DNA of 64,000 bases, taken from NCBI GenBank assembly GCA_013327885.1, contig JABUMY010000017.1, positions 1 through 64,000 of the forward strand. The letters are read 5' to 3'. This stretch comes from Flavisolibacter longurius (GTDB lineage Bacteria > Bacteroidota > Bacteroidia > Chitinophagales > Chitinophagaceae). Position numbers and translations under genes: made by a program. The notes beneath the pieces are model-generated. The model had not been told where the DNA came from, ran no database searches, and was given only the letters and a program-made list of their open reading frames with translations. Below are positions 14,942 through 24,240 of this stretch, piece after piece; the stretch's first letter is position 1, and each line of letters starts with the position of its first letter.

Positions 14942-16345
14942 ATGAAAATAGCATTTCACGGCGCGGCCAGAACAGTTACCGGCTCCAAGCATTTACTGAC
15001 ACTTCGGAATGGTAAAAAAGTTTTACTGGACTGCGGCATGTTCCAGGGAATGGGAAAGGATACAGATTCGTTAAACCGTGATCTGGGCTTTGTAGCTTCG
15101 GAAGTTGATGCGCTTGTTCTATCGCATGCACATATCGATCATTCAGGCCTGATTCCGAAGCTGACAAAAGAAGGATTTCGCGGAAAGATATTCTGTACCG
15201 ATGCCACAAAATCGCTTGCTTTTCTCCTGCTGGAAGATTCCGCTGAAATACAGGAAAGCGATGCCAAATACCACAACAAAGGCAGCAGGGCTCAGGGCAA
15301 GCCGCTGGTGCAGCCGCTATATACAAAAGAAGATGCCATGCGATCCTTCGGGCATTTTGAAGGACAGGCTTACGGTCAATGGTTTCCTGTTACCGACGGC
15401 GTGGAAGCGTTGTTTACCGATGCCGGGCATATTATCGGCAGTGCCTGTGTGCACCTGCGGATAAACGAGAACGGCAAAACAACAACACTAACCTTCAGCG
15501 GTGACGTGGGCCGCTACCGCGACGTGATCCTGAAATCGCCGGAAACCTTTCCGCAAGCCGATTACATCATCATGGAATCAACTTACGGCAACAGCCTGCA
15601 CGAAGACATTCATTCCACCATCGATCATTTCCTGGAATGGGTGGAACGTACTTGCGTGCAAAAAAGGGGCAAGCTGATCATCCCTGCGTTTAGCCTGGGT
15701 CGTACGCAGGAAGTATTGTATGCTTTCAACCAGCTTTCGCTGGAAGGCCGCCTGCCGAAGGTTGACGTGTTCCTCGACAGTCCGCTTAGTACCTCCATTA
15801 CAGAAGTGGTGAAGTCTTACCCGCAATATTTCAACAAAACCATTCAAAAGGTTTTGCAGTCAGACGATGATCCGTTTCATTTTGACGGCCTGCGTTATGT
15901 AAAGAATGTCGAAGAGTCCAAGCTGCTCAACTACCGCAACGAACCCTGCGTGATCATTTCTGCCAGCGGCATGGCCGAAGCCGGAAGGGTAAAACACCAC
16001 ATCAGCAACAACGTGGAGAACAGTCGCAATGCTGTACTGATGACAGGTTATTGCGAACCATCTTCTTTGGGAGCCCGCCTGCTGAAAGGGACCAAAGAAG
16101 TGGGCATCTTTGGCGTGCAGCACGAGGTAAATGCGGAGATCGGGCAGATACGCAGTATGAGTGCCCACGGCGATTATGAAGACCTGAGCCAGTGGCTCGC
16201 CTGCCAGAACAAACAACAGGTAAAAAAACTTTTTTTGGTGCACGGCGAATACGATGTGCAAACCGATTTTAAAAAATGGCTGCTCAAGCGTGACTTCCCG
16301 GATGTGGAGATACCCGAGCAGCATTACGAGGTAGGGCTGTCGTAA
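14942..16345 (+). CDS. metallo-beta-lactamase/beta-CASP RNA-processing-type protein
   Basis: A 467-residue protein of the MBL fold with beta-CASP and RMMBL domains, the family of CPSF-73-like and RNase J-like nucleases. The metal site is SHAHIDHSGLIPKL at about residues 60-73, and FTDAGHIIGSACVHL supplies a later histidine. The beta-CASP part includes IPAFSLGRTQEVLYAF, and SASGMAEAGRVKHH and MSAHGDYEDLSQWL come near the C-terminus. It is cytoplasmic and probably cleaves RNA; the target is unknown. It lies just upstream of tRNA-Glu on the same strand. Confidence 0.88.
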   Translation: MKIAFHGAARTVTGSKHLLTLRNGKKVLLDCGMFQGMGKDTDSLNRDLGFVASEVDALVLSHAHIDHSGLIPKLTKEGFRGKIFCTDATKSLAFLLLEDSAEIQESDAKYHNKGSRAQGKPLVQPLYTKEDAMRSFGHFEGQAYGQWFPVTDGVEALFTDAGHIIGSACVHLRINENGKTTTLTFSGDVGRYRDVILKSPETFPQADYIIMESTYGNSLHEDIHSTIDHFLEWVERTCVQKRGKLIIPAFSLGRTQEVLYAFNQLSLEGRLPKVDVFLDSPLSTSITEVVKSYPQYFNKTIQKVLQSDDDPFHFDGLRYVKNVEESKLLNYRNEPCVIISASGMAEAGRVKHHISNNVENSRNAVLMTGYCEPSSLGARLLKGTKEVGIFGVQHEVNAEIGQIRSMSAHGDYEDLSQWLACQNKQQVKKLFLVHGEYDVQTDFKKWLLKRDFPDVEIPEQHYEVGLS

Positions 16346-16422
16346 AAAAAACTTGAAAGATTTTCAATAAAGTTTTGGAAGGAAAGGTTCTGCCTCCTAT
16401 TTTTGCACTCCCAAAACGATAC

Positions 16423-16494
16423 GCCGCGTTCGTCTAAGGGCTAGGACGCCTCCCTTTCACGGAGGTAATACGGGTTCGAATCCCGTACGCGGTA
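16423..16494 (+). tRNA. tRNA-Glu (TTC anticodon)
   Basis: A 72-nt cloverleaf. Acceptor GCCGCGT (16423-16429) pairs with ACGCGGT (16487-16493) with a terminal G-U pair. The anticodon stem CCTCC/GGAGG encloses CTTTCAC, giving TTC. GGGTTCGAATCCC forms the T arm. CCA is not encoded, so it must be added after transcription. Confidence 0.95.
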
Positions 16495-16501
16495 CAAGAA
16501 C

Positions 16502-16550
16502 AAAAGCCTGGAATGCAGATAAAAAGCGTTTCAGGCTTTTTTGTTTTTTT
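16502..16550 (+). terminator. terminator after tRNA-Glu
   Basis: AAAAGCCTG (16502-16510) pairs with CAGGCTTTT (16532-16540), followed by TTGTTTTTTT. Confidence 0.8.
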
Positions 16551-16968
16551 ACGCCTTTAACTTGTTTCAAAACTTTGTTTCACAAGCTATTGACATTGTC
16601 TTTTTCGCAGGTTATCTTGCACCCGGAATTATCGCATGGATTTACCGGTTTTGGATCTTAATTTGATACGAATCGCTGATCTTATATCGTAAACTTTCGT
16701 TTGATACCGTACAGTCTCCAACTATCCTCCTGAAAACCTGATCCGTTACTATTCCTTTATTCTTAGCAAACCACGTTTTACTTTTTGTTTACCGCTTTTC
16801 TAACCTGTTTGGCAAATGGGTTTTTGCAATGATGGCTTTGCCGGTGATTGCCGGGCTGCAGGCAAAAAGTAAAAGGGGAAAAAGCAGTTTTTCCCGGAAA
16901 GGATCGTTTTCAGGCATCGCAACAGTGCGGTACAAACAATAATCTAGATCTAACCAAAAACACCACCC
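16551..16968. other. intergenic region with no recognisable feature
   Basis: About 420 bp with short ORFs only and no clear repeat. It should contain the promoter of the secreted protein at 16969. Confidence 0.4.
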
Positions 16969-19077
16969 ATGCGGAAACTTCTATTCACGTTTCTTACACT
17001 TTGGCTATTTGCCACCTCCTTTGCACAAGTCGGTCACCTCGATTCTTCCTTTGGCACCAATGGCTTTAAAACGCTTGGCGACCCGGTTGACCTGGACGGC
17101 TATGAACTGATCAAAAGCTTTCCGGCAGACAACGGCGGCCGCTTTGATGTGATGGGCATTACCTACTTTACCGATGGCCCTCTCTTCATTGTGAAATACT
17201 TAAAGGACGGCAGCCTTGATGCTACGTATGGTACTAATGGCGTTTCCGATGGCGTGATCATGAATCCGCGTTCTGTAGTGCGGCAGTCCGATGGACGCAT
17301 AACGGCCGCAGGGGTTATTGACAATGAGTACAGTTCACCTCACCACGACCTTGTAATGTATCGCTTCGCAAATGACGGTACCGTAGATTACTCCTATAAG
17401 ATCGGCTATGAGGGCTCTCAATATGAAGATGTTGTTTCCTTGAAGGTGCAGGAAAACACGGTTATTCTTTCTGGTGTCAGCGCATCGGTGCATATCGGCA
17501 CGTACTACTTTGTAAAGATCGTTTACCCGGATGGCAGCGACTGGAGTTACGAATCCCCTATATTTTACAATGCTACGTTTGATTACGAAGAAGAAGATGC
17601 GTTTTACTATTATGAAGGACTGGAAGATCCTTTCGCCAATGGGTACAAAGTAGCAATAGAAGGAGAGAAGATTGTGCTGGAAGGTCCTATGGGCTATACA
17701 CACACTGAATTCTACCAGGACAATAAAGTATTTCACCAGTATACAATCGAATACACCACCGTGCGGTTGAATGGCGACGGCACAAGAGATGCCAGCTTTG
17801 GCGTGAACGGCTCTTTGCCAATGGGCAGCTATACGTTCCCTGCAAATACAGATAACTATGCACCAAAAACAAGCCCTGTAAGAAAAGTGGTACTGGCCCC
17901 GGTGCTTAATGGCACTAACGGCAACCAAGACTTTTCGGTAACGGTTTACAAAGAAGACGAGACCATTGACCAAAGTTTTGGTAATGGCGGAACAGTAACG
18001 CTTGATTTTGGCGGCGATGATGTTCCTTTTGCTTATGCCTGGCAGGGCAATGACCTGCTTGTAGGTGGCAGCACCACTAGGCAAACCGGGAGAAGCGATG
18101 CCCTTTCCCTGGCACGGTTCACCAGCACGGGTGCACTGGACCCTGCGTTCAATGGAACGGGCAAACAACTAATTCCAACAACAGGACTTGATTTTACCCT
18201 CAAGCAAATGCAATTACAGAAAAACGGAAGCAAAAACACGCTGCTTGCCATTGGGGAAACAATGATAGCAGCAGTAGTGCTGGAAGACGACGCCCAACTT
18301 ACCTGCGTAGAAGACAAGGAAGTGCCTGTATTTGTTGGTGCCAGCAATGCCGTTGTAAAAAACATTGATCCGTCTTTAGCGCCGGCATCTGGCAATGTTG
18401 TTGCCAGTTACACACTATCTGGCGCCACAACCGGAAGCGGTTCGGGTAGTGCCAGCGGAAAGACTTTCAACAAAGGCATCACTACGGTTACCTACAAGCT
18501 GGCCGGTACCACGACACAAACCTGCACGTTTACGGTTACGCTTTATGACCCGGGTGCACCGTTGCCCGTGAAGCTGGTTGCATTTGATGGCAAGCTAATG
18601 CCAACAGGTGCTGTGCAACTGACCTGGCAAACCGCCACGGAAGTAAACAGCTTTCATTATGTCGTTGAACGCTCTGATGAAAAAGGACAATTCATCGAGA
18701 TTGGAAAGGTTGCTGCCACCGGTGCTGGCTCAGCTTATCTTTTCTCCGACAACAAGCCTTTGCAAGGGATCAATACCTACCGCCTGCGGCTGGTGGATAG
18801 CGATGGTAAACAAGCCTATTCTACAACTGTTTCGGTGAACATTGCCAGTCGCAATGCCATCACTCTTTCGCCCAACCCTTCTGTTGGAATGGTGAAGGTG
18901 ACACTCCAGGGACGTGACAACAAGAACCTTGTCCAGGTGTTTTCTGCCAGTGGCTCACCTGTTTACAGCAGGCAGCATACCGGCAACAACTTTACACTGG
19001 ATCTTTCCCATCTTCCGAGTGGTGTTTACCTCTTGCGTATGGGCAACGAACAAACACGACTGATCATTGCAAAATAA
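16969..19077 (+). CDS. T9SS-secreted delta-60 repeat protein
   Basis: A 702-residue protein with a signal peptide (MRKLLFTFLTLWLFATSFAQ). Delta-60-type repeats run through the first ~410 residues, each with a DxSFGxNG-like start (LDSSFGTNGF, LDATYGTNGV, RDASFGVNGS, IDQSFGNGGT, LDPAFNGTGK). An HYR-like linker region and a KLVAFDGKLMPTGAVQLTWQTATE segment follow. The C-terminal ~75 residues, starting LSPNPSVGMVKV and ending LLRMGNEQTRLIIAK, form a type A T9SS sorting domain. The protein should be exported through the outer membrane and anchored to the surface or released. Role unknown, adhesive or substrate-binding perhaps. Confidence 0.9.
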   Translation: MRKLLFTFLTLWLFATSFAQVGHLDSSFGTNGFKTLGDPVDLDGYELIKSFPADNGGRFDVMGITYFTDGPLFIVKYLKDGSLDATYGTNGVSDGVIMNPRSVVRQSDGRITAAGVIDNEYSSPHHDLVMYRFANDGTVDYSYKIGYEGSQYEDVVSLKVQENTVILSGVSASVHIGTYYFVKIVYPDGSDWSYESPIFYNATFDYEEEDAFYYYEGLEDPFANGYKVAIEGEKIVLEGPMGYTHTEFYQDNKVFHQYTIEYTTVRLNGDGTRDASFGVNGSLPMGSYTFPANTDNYAPKTSPVRKVVLAPVLNGTNGNQDFSVTVYKEDETIDQSFGNGGTVTLDFGGDDVPFAYAWQGNDLLVGGSTTRQTGRSDALSLARFTSTGALDPAFNGTGKQLIPTTGLDFTLKQMQLQKNGSKNTLLAIGETMIAAVVLEDDAQLTCVEDKEVPVFVGASNAVVKNIDPSLAPASGNVVASYTLSGATTGSGSGSASGKTFNKGITTVTYKLAGTTTQTCTFTVTLYDPGAPLPVKLVAFDGKLMPTGAVQLTWQTATEVNSFHYVVERSDEKGQFIEIGKVAATGAGSAYLFSDNKPLQGINTYRLRLVDSDGKQAYSTTVSVNIASRNAITLSPNPSVGMVKVTLQGRDNKNLVQVFSASGSPVYSRQHTGNNFTLDLSHLPSGVYLLRMGNEQTRLIIAK

Positions 19078-19097
19078 ATCGTCAGCAATAATTCAAC

Positions 19098-19132
19098 AGC
19101 AACGTCCCTGCTTCAGCGGGGACGTTGCTTTG
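19098..19132 (+). terminator. terminator after T9SS protein gene
   Basis: AGCAACGTCCC (19098-19108) pairs perfectly with GGGACGTTGCT (19118-19128), followed by TTTGT. Confidence 0.8.
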
Positions 19133-19323
19133 TATAGCACAAATGGAGTTGGGGAAAGGGAAAAGTTTACAAGTTCACTAGTTCACGTGTTCACGAGTTT
19201 TCAGGCATCAAGCTTCAAACATTGAGCATAGTGAAAACTGCTCCTATTTATTTGCATCAAAGGTTGTCCTTTGAACTTTTTCGTTGTGATAACTATTCAA
19301 GAAATCATAGTGATTTCTGCTCA

Positions 19324-19411
19324 GAAGCCCGGATGGGCTTCAATTTGAATAGCGCCGGGTGAAACCCGGTGTATAAATATGAATGACCAACCAGAACCCC
19401 GAATGGGGTTC
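19324..19411. repeat. cluster of three short palindromes
   Basis: GAAGCCC/GGGCTTC (19324-19330 and 19335-19341), CCGGGT/ACCCGG (19355-19360 and 19364-19369) and GAACCCC/GGGGTTC (19394-19400 and 19405-19411). The first and third share the layout GAA-NCCC-GNAT-GGGN-TTC followed by AAT. Such units are scattered in genomes of this group and may be REP-like. Confidence 0.65.
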
Positions 19412-20271
19412 AATGTGTATTGGTATTGTGCGATGCTCTGGTTATGTGTTGGAAATATTATTTGGTTTGCAAACCCACCCCAAGGCATTACGGCAATAAC
19501 AAACATTAGGTCACCCCTCCAAGGAGGAGATTGCTGTTTAGCAAGACAGCTTGGGTTAAGGGTAAAATTGAATCATCGTGGCCAATTCGAAAAACTCCCA
19601 AATAAATGCAGCGATAAATTTTTCAATAATCAACGCTCACTATTCAATTCTCAAATGAGAGAACATCCTTCCTAATATTCCCTTTACCCGCTGGTTCGGC
19701 GCCTTATTGCGCATAGCCTAACGCTTCTTTTTGCTGTAGGAAAAGAATAGTGCAATACAGCGCTTGCAGTTGCTTGCTTTACAAGCCGATAGTTGAGTTT
19801 GCATCGAGCAACCTGCAGTGAAGAATGTTTCGAATAAGAAAGACAGCTTACAAAATAAATAGTGCAACGAGTAAAGAATGGCTGTTGTGCGCTGGCCTTG
19901 GCAAATCCAGTGGAGCGTTGGATTTGTCTTGAACTTTTGGCTCCACCTTTTGTTTCCAAGACAAAAGGTGGAAAACGACTTAACGTAATGACTGTATGTA
20001 ACTGAAAGTTACCAGAGTAATACGACCTGTTTTGTGCACGAGTTCACACGTTTTGAGAAATCAATTGGTTAAGAAGTAAACATGGAAATTGAAAACCTTT
20101 TGTATTAAACATTCTTCAAACCACAATCAGATAATCTTAAAGTTGACGGCTTGTCAAACTGGAATAAAACCAAAAATTCATTTTCTCAGCTAAATACAAA
20201 CATTGTTGAAACTGTGATTCTGATTTCCATTACACAAACCGAAACAGCAACGGTGTTGAATCAAAACCCCA
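19412..20271. repeat. gene-free stretch with repeat-like element at 19684-19971
   Basis: CCACCTTTTG (19943-19952) pairs with CAAAAGGTGG (19962-19971). Directly left of it, on the minus strand, an open frame (19684-19959) of 91 residues begins METKGGAKSSRQIQRSTGFA. I read this as a translated dispersed repeat, not a gene: the composition is odd and the start lies in the palindrome. The remaining sequence to 20271 shows nothing I can name beyond TTCACGAGTTCACACG-like phrases. Confidence 0.45.
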
Positions 20272-21579
20272 TCACACCATCTCCAATTTCGCCTTATGCC
20301 GCTTTACTTTTTTCAACCCAACCTTATGCCCCGCAACCGCATAATAAAGTATGTAGAGATAAGCCGGCAGCGCACAGAGATAAAAAGAAGCATGGTTAGA
20401 TATACCAACTTTGTCTTTTAACCCCGTGTACAACAACGGCATCAACGCCCCACCGGCAATACCCATCACCAACAAAGCCGAACCGATCTTGGTAAACCGT
20501 CCCAGGTTATGAATGGCAAGCGGGAAGATAGCTGGCCACATCAGGGCATTCGACAATCCCAACAGTGCAATAAAGATAATGGCTGCATAACCCTGGCTCA
20601 AGAAAGCGCCGGTAGCAAACAAAATCCCGGAGATTGCCGAAATAGAAAGCGCTTTTTGTTGCGAAACATATTTTGGTATGGTAAAGATCCCGATTACATA
20701 TCCTACCAACATGGCAAAGAGGGTAAACGAGGTAAAGTATTTTGTTTCTTCCAGCGGAATACCCAGTTCGTTGCCGTAGATACCAATGGCATCACCAGCC
20801 AAAACTTCCACGCCAACATACAGGAACAGGCAAAGTACACCCAGCACCAGGTGCGGGAACTGCAGCACCGATTGCTTTTTGGTTTCGGATGATATTTCGC
20901 CGCTTTCTTCGCCATCCATGTCAATTTCAGGGAGTGATGATTTGCGGATCATCAGGGCCAGCAACACAAGAATAACCGCCATCACAATGTAAGGATTGAT
21001 CACCCGGTTAGCCATTTCCTGCAGCAATGCATTTTTGGTGGCGGCGTCAGTTGTTGCAGAAAGTTGTGTGGTCAGCTCGTCGCTATTTTTCAGCACCAAG
21101 GCACCCAACACAATCGGGCTTAAAATACCGGCAACTTTGTTGCAGATACCCATGATGCTGATACGCTTGGCCGCACTTTCAATGGGCCCGACAATACTGA
21201 TATAGGGGTTGCTGGCTGTTTGCAGAATCGCCAGACCGGCACCCTGTATAAAAAGACCGGTAAGGAAAAGCGAAAAGCTACGGACATTCGCAGCAGGAAT
21301 AAATACCAGCGATCCAACAGCCATCACGGCAAGGCCCCAGGCCATCCCGTTTTTAAAGCCGGTTTTTTTCAGCAGGTAAGACGAAGGAATGGCCAAAAAG
21401 AAATAGGCCATGTAAAACGCAAACGTGACAAAAAATGCCTGGATATCGTTTTCCAGTTCACAGGCAATTTTTAAAAACGGGATCAGGGTTCCGTTCAGCC
21501 AGGTAACAAAACCAAACACAAAAAACAGAACACCAATAATGAAAATTGCGGACCCGTTGCTTGCTGACGTTTTCTTCAT
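20272..21579 (-). CDS. sugar MFS transporter, FucP/glucose-galactose permease type
   Basis: A 435-residue inner-membrane protein with 12 hydrophobic segments. It starts IFIIGVLFFVFGFVTWLNGT and has FFLAIPSSYLLKKTGFKNGM and IQGAGLAILQTASNPYI, all hallmarks of the FucP/GGP branch of H+-sugar symporters. Likely cargo is fucose, galactose, glucose or an aminosugar; this cannot be decided from the sequence. It is divergent from the CBM9-like gene. A pair of inverted LacI-type sites lies 51-90 bp upstream of the start, so it probably belongs to the regulon of the LacI protein at 22564. The loop between TM6 and TM7 carries an acidic insertion (DMDGEESGEISSE). Confidence 0.92.
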   Translation of the reverse strand: MKKTSASNGSAIFIIGVLFFVFGFVTWLNGTLIPFLKIACELENDIQAFFVTFAFYMAYFFLAIPSSYLLKKTGFKNGMAWGLAVMAVGSLVFIPAANVRSFSLFLTGLFIQGAGLAILQTASNPYISIVGPIESAAKRISIMGICNKVAGILSPIVLGALVLKNSDELTTQLSATTDAATKNALLQEMANRVINPYIVMAVILVLLALMIRKSSLPEIDMDGEESGEISSETKKQSVLQFPHLVLGVLCLFLYVGVEVLAGDAIGIYGNELGIPLEETKYFTSFTLFAMLVGYVIGIFTIPKYVSQQKALSISAISGILFATGAFLSQGYAAIIFIALLGLSNALMWPAIFPLAIHNLGRFTKIGSALLVMGIAGGALMPLLYTGLKDKVGISNHASFYLCALPAYLYILYYAVAGHKVGLKKVKRHKAKLEMV

Positions 21580-21629
21580 AGAAGCGCTTTAGGTGCTGAA
21601 AATAAGAAGGCAGTTTCCTAATTTACGGA

Positions 21630-21669
21630 GCAAACGATTGCGCAAAACCAAACTTGCTCAATCGTTTGC
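21630..21669. promoter_or_regulatory. paired LacI-type operator
   Basis: GCAAACGATTGCGC (21630-21643) and GCTCAATCGTTTGC (21656-21669) are inverted copies differing at one of 14 positions, with centres 26 bp apart. The pair lies between the sugar transporter (minus strand) and the CBM9-like gene (plus strand) and could serve both. Similar sites are at 23976-24012, 44520-44555 and 48435-48446. Confidence 0.75.
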
Positions 21670-21761
21670 ACACTTCTGCAAGGTGCGCTTTGTTTAGGTT
21701 TGAAAAGGCGAATGGGCAGCAATTTCTTTTTCTATCGTTAAAGAGAAAAGGTATTGTATGA

Positions 21762-22472
21762 ATGCCTAGGAATGTAACAACCAACGCAATGAATGTAAAA
21801 GAAGATATTCAGGGAGATCATTTGTTTGTGCCTTTTCTGCCTGCGCAAGGTGCGACGGGCATTGACGCAATTGCACAAACGATGCAAAGCTTCGGAAGAA
21901 ATAAGATAGGACATGCACCGTGGGCGACAACTTACCCGTCAATGCCTGCTGTACAGTTTTCCATTGCATATAGTAATGATAACTTTTATCTGCAGTTTGA
22001 TGTAGAAGAAGATTTTATCCGGGCAGCAAATGGCAAGGCCAACGAACCCGTGTACGAAGATAGCTGCGTGGAGTTTTTCATCAGCCTGGACGGGGGGGAT
22101 ATCTATTACAATTTTGAATTCAATGCCATTGGTACCGTACTGGCATCTTACGGTGCATCCAAAACTGACCGGCAGTTTCTGCCCTTAAGTTTGGTGGATC
22201 AGGTAGAAAGTCAAAGCACCATAAGGCGATTGGCAAAGAGTCTCGTTGTCAGTTGGCAATTAACAGTGGTGATTCCGTTCACTGTTTTTCAAAATCATCC
22301 GTCACTAACATTAAGTGGAAAAATTTGCAAAGCCAATTTTTATAAATGCGGCGATCTGCTGCCAGAACCGCATTTTTTGTGTTGGTCGCCGGTGCATAAT
22401 GAAACACCTAATTTTCACCTGCCGCAGTATTTCGGAACGCTTTCCTTTGCTGTAGCGGAAGTGAATGAATAG
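21762..22472 (+). CDS. CBM9-like carbohydrate-binding protein
   Basis: A 236-residue protein with no signal peptide. It fits the family 9-like carbohydrate-binding fold (DOMON-related): a W-containing ATTYPSMPAVQFSIAYSNDNFYLQFDVEE, then YEDSCVEFFISLDGGDIYYNFEFNAIGT, the strongest family segment, and a C-terminal CWSPVHNETPNFHLPQYFGTL. Members bind sugars or accompany glycan-degrading enzymes; no enzymatic motif is seen. Start could be 21762 or ATG at 21789. It lies between the FucP-like transporter and the LacI regulator, and shares the operator region with the transporter. Confidence 0.8.
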   Translation: MPRNVTTNAMNVKEDIQGDHLFVPFLPAQGATGIDAIAQTMQSFGRNKIGHAPWATTYPSMPAVQFSIAYSNDNFYLQFDVEEDFIRAANGKANEPVYEDSCVEFFISLDGGDIYYNFEFNAIGTVLASYGASKTDRQFLPLSLVDQVESQSTIRRLAKSLVVSWQLTVVIPFTVFQNHPSLTLSGKICKANFYKCGDLLPEPHFLCWSPVHNETPNFHLPQYFGTLSFAVAEVNE

Positions 22473-22563
22473 CAGAAAAGACTTTGCCCGCTAAGCCTTT
22501 GGTTCGCGAATGAAAAATTGAACAGAAAACGATAAATTGACGAAACAACTAAATTGCTGCACT

Positions 22564-23598
22564 ATGGAAAACAAACTGCCTACCATTAAAGAAATTGCTA
22601 AACGGTTGAATGTTTCCGTTTCCACGGTGTCAAGGGCCCTGAGCGATCATCCCCGTATCGGCCTGCGCACCAAAATGCAGGTGCAGCAACTGGTGAAGGA
22701 ACTCGGTTATGAACCAAACGCCAAAGCCATTTCCTTCAAGCAGCAAAAATCATTTGTGGTAGGCGTGATCCTGCCTTTTATCCGCGAAGAGTTTTTTTCG
22801 CAGGCCATCAGTGGTATTGAAACGGCCGCCACCGAATCCAACTATACCATCCTTTTCGGGCAGAGTTATGATGATGTGGAGCGGGAGAAAAATGTGGTAG
22901 AAGCTTTTCGTAAACAGCGGGTAGATGGTTTGCTGATTTCCCTAAGCAAAGAAACCAACAGTTACGAACACCTGCGGGCACTTGAAAAATACAATATCCC
23001 CGTTGTTTATTTCGATCGCATACCGCCTTTCCAGGAAGCCAACAAAGTCTTCTGCAACCTGTACAAAGGCACCGTGGAAATGGTGGGTTGGCTGATCAGT
23101 CGCGGTTACAAGCGAATTGCACTGATTAATGGTCCTGATAAATTGGGCGCCAGCAAGGAACGGCTTAATGGCTACATCGAAGGCCACTCCCGCAAAAAGA
23201 TCAAGGTGGATATGCAACTGGTTGAAAAAACGGACCTCTCCAAAGAAGGCACCTATGCCGCCCTTGAAATGCTGCTGGCACGAAAGAACAGGCCGCAGGT
23301 TGTCATTACGTTTAATGAATATGTACACATGGATGCCGTGCAGTATGCACAGCAACAAAACATCTTGGTAAACCGTGATGTTGTTTTTGCCAGTTATGCC
23401 AATCTGCCCATCACCAATTACACAGCTCATCCGCCGCTGGTATCGGTTGAGCAATACCCATACGGACAAGGTGAAAAGGCGATGGAGATCATGATCGCTC
23501 TCCTTGGCAAAAAAATGGATGCGGATTACAATCCCAACGAGTTCCAGGTGGAAGAGATGCCGGCTACACTTGTCATGCATCCCAATACAAGACCGTAA
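22564..23598 (+). CDS. LacI-family transcriptional regulator
   Basis: A 345-residue repressor-type protein. The N-terminal HTH and hinge helix are classical: PTIKEIAKRLNVSVSTVSRALSDHP then LGYEPNAKA. A periplasmic-binding-like sensor domain (about residues 60-335) follows, with VGVILPFIREEFFSQAISGIE and DGLLISLSKET. I chose ATG at 22564 over TTG at 22537 because the HTH begins a few residues after the ATG. It lies in the middle of a cluster whose four promoters carry CAAACGNTTG palindromes, the type of site LacI proteins bind; the inducer is probably a sugar from the glycoprotein substrate. Confidence 0.93.
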   Translation: MENKLPTIKEIAKRLNVSVSTVSRALSDHPRIGLRTKMQVQQLVKELGYEPNAKAISFKQQKSFVVGVILPFIREEFFSQAISGIETAATESNYTILFGQSYDDVEREKNVVEAFRKQRVDGLLISLSKETNSYEHLRALEKYNIPVVYFDRIPPFQEANKVFCNLYKGTVEMVGWLISRGYKRIALINGPDKLGASKERLNGYIEGHSRKKIKVDMQLVEKTDLSKEGTYAALEMLLARKNRPQVVITFNEYVHMDAVQYAQQQNILVNRDVVFASYANLPITNYTAHPPLVSVEQYPYGQGEKAMEIMIALLGKKMDADYNPNEFQVEEMPATLVMHPNTRP

Positions 23599-24240
23599 GA
23601 TTTCAGCACCCTTAGTATTGTATACATGCATTGCATGAACAAGGCAGCAATGCTTGATATTTCGTTGTGCACACATTCACCTGCAAGTGTAATGCATTTG
23701 AAAAGATTGACTTGCAAGAGAGTCTGCGTTGATGCATTGGCAATCATTCAATAGAACTTATAGTGCCATCATCTTCTCCTTAGCTTCAATAATTACGATT
23801 TGATGAATCTTCTGAAAGCCTTGTCCAGAAAGGATTTGGCTGAATCAATTGCTGTAAACTAATTGGCATTGATCTACCTTGTGCCTTTAACTTTTCTTCT
23901 CTTTGAACCCGACGATGCGTCGCTCCATAGCAAACACGTTGCAAGGATTTTCAAATACTCATTTTTCAAAAACTTGCGCAAACGTTTGACCACGTTGTTC
24001 AAACGTTTGCGCATCGGCACACGGCCATTCGCTCTTTTTTTAGCTTAAAAAATCGTCATAGTATCGTTTTGAAATTAACAGAGTCTTTTCATTCAATTAA
24101 GATTTGATTAACACAAAAAGCTTGCACCAGGTGATACCAAAACTGGTTTTTTAAATGCAATGCATTGTTCAAACCAAATCACAATAACCCGCTGAATGAC
24201 CCTCTTTAAACAGGGAGACAAAGTCAAACTAACGTATACA
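23599..24240. other. regulatory intergenic region before the 19-kb operon
   Basis: About 640 bp without a gene. It contains the strongest operator pair (23976-24012) and should contain the promoter and leader of the SusC operon. The ~230 bp between the operators and the start codon are AT-rich. ATGCATTGCATGAAC-like and TGCAATGCATTG phrases occur near both ends (about 23626 and 24157). No clear promoter match could be fixed. Confidence 0.5.
23976..24012. promoter_or_regulatory. perfect paired LacI-type operator
   Basis: GCGCAAACGTTTGA (23976-23989) and TCAAACGTTTGCGC (23999-24012) are perfect inverse copies, centres 23 bp apart, each with the palindromic core CAAACGTTTG. It lies about 230 bp upstream of the first susC start and is the only such site before the 11-gene operon. 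Confidence 0.82.

Noticed and set aside
17335-18168. 277-residue minus-strand frame
   Set aside because: Antisense to the T9SS delta-60 protein; no start context, composition typical of shadow frames.
19684-19959. 91-residue minus-strand protein
   Set aside because: Starts in a palindrome, has unusual composition and looks like a translated dispersed repeat.
24013-24240. Bacteroidota promoter before the first susC
   Set aside because: TAAGATTTG and TATCGTTTTG resemble the -7 box but have wrong internal spacing and no TTTG at the right distance; not reported as a feature.
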